Source: HyVt-337 sp964428895
Lineage (GTDB): Bacteria > Planctomycetota > Phycisphaerae > SM23-33
NCBI GenBank assembly: GCA_964428895.1
Contig: CAYRZU010000010.1
Location: 1-59,926, forward strand
DNA length: 59,926 nt
Direction of reading: 5' to 3'
The position numbers and the translations under genes are program-made. The number at the start of each line of letters is the position of its first letter. The stretch's first letter is position 1. Below the pieces are notes generated by a model. The model was not told the origin of the DNA and ran no database searches. It saw only the letters and a list, made by a program, of their open reading frames with translations. Shown here piece after piece: positions 58,801 through 59,926 of this stretch.

Positions 58801-59652
58801 ATGTCACCGAATACAAAACGTCAGATCACTGGGCGGCCGATGGTCGTCCTAACCGGGACCATCTTGGTCCTGTCGTTGGTCTTCGGCGCTTGGGTCCTGA
58901 TCTTGTCCGGTCGGACGCCCGAAGCGGCCGGGGTTGGCCTAATCGCCGGGGCCGCCATCGCATGGGCGGCCTGGAAGCTACAGCGGGCGATCAGCCAGTC
59001 TCATTGGCAGTATTGCGCCCTGCATGAGACGTCGCAACGGTCCGAGCAAGGCGCCATCGACATGCTTGGCAATATCATTGATTGCGTCGAAGGACGCGAC
59101 CGCTACTGGAAGGGCCACAGTGACAGTGTGGGGCGATTGGCCGAGCAGATGGCCCGCAAACTGAATCAGCCGGACCAATGGTGCCGCATGTTGGGTCTGG
59201 CGGGCAAGCTCCATGATGTTGGCAAGCTTGGGCTTCCCCAGATAGCCCAGGATCGCCGGTTCGGCCAGGAGGAATTCCGCCTGATCGCTCATCACAGTCA
59301 ACTATCCCACGACATGCTCGAGCCGCTGGAGTCGCTTCAGCCGGTCCTGCCGGCGATTCGGCATCATCATGAACGAGCCAACGGCACGGGCTATCCGGAC
59401 GAGCTCGCCGGCGAGAATGTTCCTCTCGGCGCGCGGATATTGGCCGTTGCCGACGCCTACGACGCGATGATTCATGATCGTCCGCACCGCCCGGCCATGA
59501 TGCCGCATCAGGCGGTCGCGGAATTGGAACGGTGCACGCCGGCCGGCTACGATTCCCGGTGTGTCACGGCGCTGATGGGCGTTCTCAATCTGGTCAAGAT
59601 CGACCTCCCAGTCCAGGGACCTGCGCCAGCCCTTCAGAACGTGGCGGTCTGA
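58801..59652 (+). CDS. Membrane-anchored HD-GYP-like phosphodiesterase
   Basis: 283-residue protein: two N-terminal hydrophobic helices ('VLTGTILVLSLVFGAWVLIL' and 'GVGLIAGAAIAWAAW'), then an HD domain with 'GHSDSVGRLAEQMARKL', 'GKLHDVGKLGLPQ', 'HHHERANGTGYPDEL' and 'ARILAVADAYDAM'. The GYP signature is present but the usual HHExxDGxGYP has Asn in place of Asp (HHERANGTGYP). HD-GYP proteins hydrolyse cyclic di-GMP; with the substitution, activity is uncertain. AAGGAGG 7 bases before ATG 58801. Single gene before the tRNA. Confidence 0.88.
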   Translation: MSPNTKRQITGRPMVVLTGTILVLSLVFGAWVLILSGRTPEAAGVGLIAGAAIAWAAWKLQRAISQSHWQYCALHETSQRSEQGAIDMLGNIIDCVEGRDRYWKGHSDSVGRLAEQMARKLNQPDQWCRMLGLAGKLHDVGKLGLPQIAQDRRFGQEEFRLIAHHSQLSHDMLEPLESLQPVLPAIRHHHERANGTGYPDELAGENVPLGARILAVADAYDAMIHDRPHRPAMMPHQAVAELERCTPAGYDSRCVTALMGVLNLVKIDLPVQGPAPALQNVAV

Positions 59653-59777
59653 CCCGGTGTGATACTAACCATGGGCTGCTGCCGGATGTAGATGCTCTGT
59701 TCCTCCGGTTCTCTCACGATCGGTCGTTGGGCCAACGCGGAAGCTGTTCCCTGTCGGGCGAACTTGACCTAACCGTA

Positions 59778-59805
59778 TTGACAAATATCGCCGATCTTCT
59801 ATCAT
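59778..59805 (+). promoter_or_regulatory. Consensus sigma70-like promoter for tRNA-Asn
   Basis: TTGACA (59778-59783), 16-base spacer, TATCAT (59800-59805), the best promoter in the window. Predicted start near 59812, 42 bases before the tRNA. Confidence 0.8.
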
Positions 59806-59853
59806 GTTGTGCTCGTCGCAGGAGCATAAGTGGCGACCTACAAGTAAATATCT

Positions 59854-59926
59854 TCCCCGATAGCTCAATTGGTAGAGCGAGCGGCTGTTAACCGCTAGGT
59901 TCTTGGTTCGAGTCCAAGTCGGGGAG
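59854..59926 (+). tRNA. tRNA-Asn (anticodon GTT)
   Basis: Seven-base acceptor stem TCCCCGA/TCGGGGA, D-arm with AGCTCAATTGGTAGAGC, anticodon loop CTGTTAA closed by AGCGG/CCGCT, TpsiC arm with GGTTCGAGTCC and discriminator G at the last base of the window. Anticodon GTT reads AAC/AAU. No CCA can be judged because the window ends here. Confidence 0.95.

Overview
This 59.9 kb high-GC window looks like chromosomal DNA of a planctomycete, most likely from the Phycisphaerae side of the phylum. That assignment is inferred from content. Clues are a pseudopilin-like protein with the H-x9-DG C-terminal signature, several sulfatases with an anaerobic-type sulfatase maturase carrying a C-terminal SEC-C motif, DUF2961/GH172 and GH95-like proteins, SBBP, VIT/VWA and PA14/PKD secreted proteins, and a dimeric-type glycyl-tRNA synthetase. 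Genes are densely packed on both strands, with many 4-bp stop/start overlaps. I found no phage, transposase, integrase or CRISPR array.

Layout. 0.2-6.2 kb: a membrane-anchored SBBP propeller protein, a hydroxypyruvate-isomerase-like enzyme, a pseudopilin-like protein, a GH172 (DUF2961) protein and an FG-GAP-like protein. 6.2-20.9 kb: a carbohydrate/sulfate-ester region with a formylglycine-generating radical SAM maturase, two tandem Cys-type sulfatases, a GH95-like protein, a PHP-domain phosphoesterase, a large unassigned alpha/alpha-toroid protein, a Na/Pi cotransporter plus PhoU-domain pair, a sulfatase-fold protein with Thr at the nucleophile position, and a zinc alcohol dehydrogenase. 21.2-25.2 kb (minus): HAD hydrolase, MacB/FtsX-type permease, ATPase, VTT membrane protein and LolA-like lipoprotein in one apparent operon. 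25.3-29.0 kb: a PA14/PKD/TPR protein, a Sua5-LMW-PTP fusion, and an RpiB-family isomerase with Asp in place of the usual Cys. 29.1-35.1 kb (minus): TrkA/TrkH potassium uptake, RecG, a LysM lipoprotein, Pcm. 35.2-37.3 kb: bioA-bioD. 37.3-43.1 kb: GH113-like glycosidase, an acidic small protein, a histidine kinase with a CxxCH haem motif, a minimal MerR regulator, a small membrane protein, glyS. 43.3-50.7 kb: a VIT/VWA secreted protein, two different tandem PurF-type amidophosphoribosyltransferases, a flavin reductase, an unknown exported protein and RidA. 50.6-59.9 kb: ScpA, small proteins, TrpS, a frameshifted secreted protein, a DapA/NanA-family aldolase, a repeat-rich spacer, a ceramidase-like protein plus sulfatase pair, an HD-GYP-like protein and tRNA-Asn.

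How the genes fit together. The maturase would install formylglycine in the Cys-type sulfatases (C52, C52 and C54). None of the sulfatases or the GH95- and GH172-like proteins starts with a recognisable signal peptide, so sulfated glycans are probably processed inside the cell after uptake. The most unusual observations are this apparently cytosolic sulfatase/glycosidase set, the Thr-nucleophile sulfatase homologue, the PurF pair in which the second copy has lost its glutaminase Cys, the Sua5-LMW-PTP fusion translationally coupled to a Cys-less RpiB homologue, and several promoters whose predicted start point falls on or beside the start codon (leaderless mRNAs). Nearly perfect intergenic inverted repeats form REP-like elements. 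All functional assignments come from reading motifs; no database search was run.
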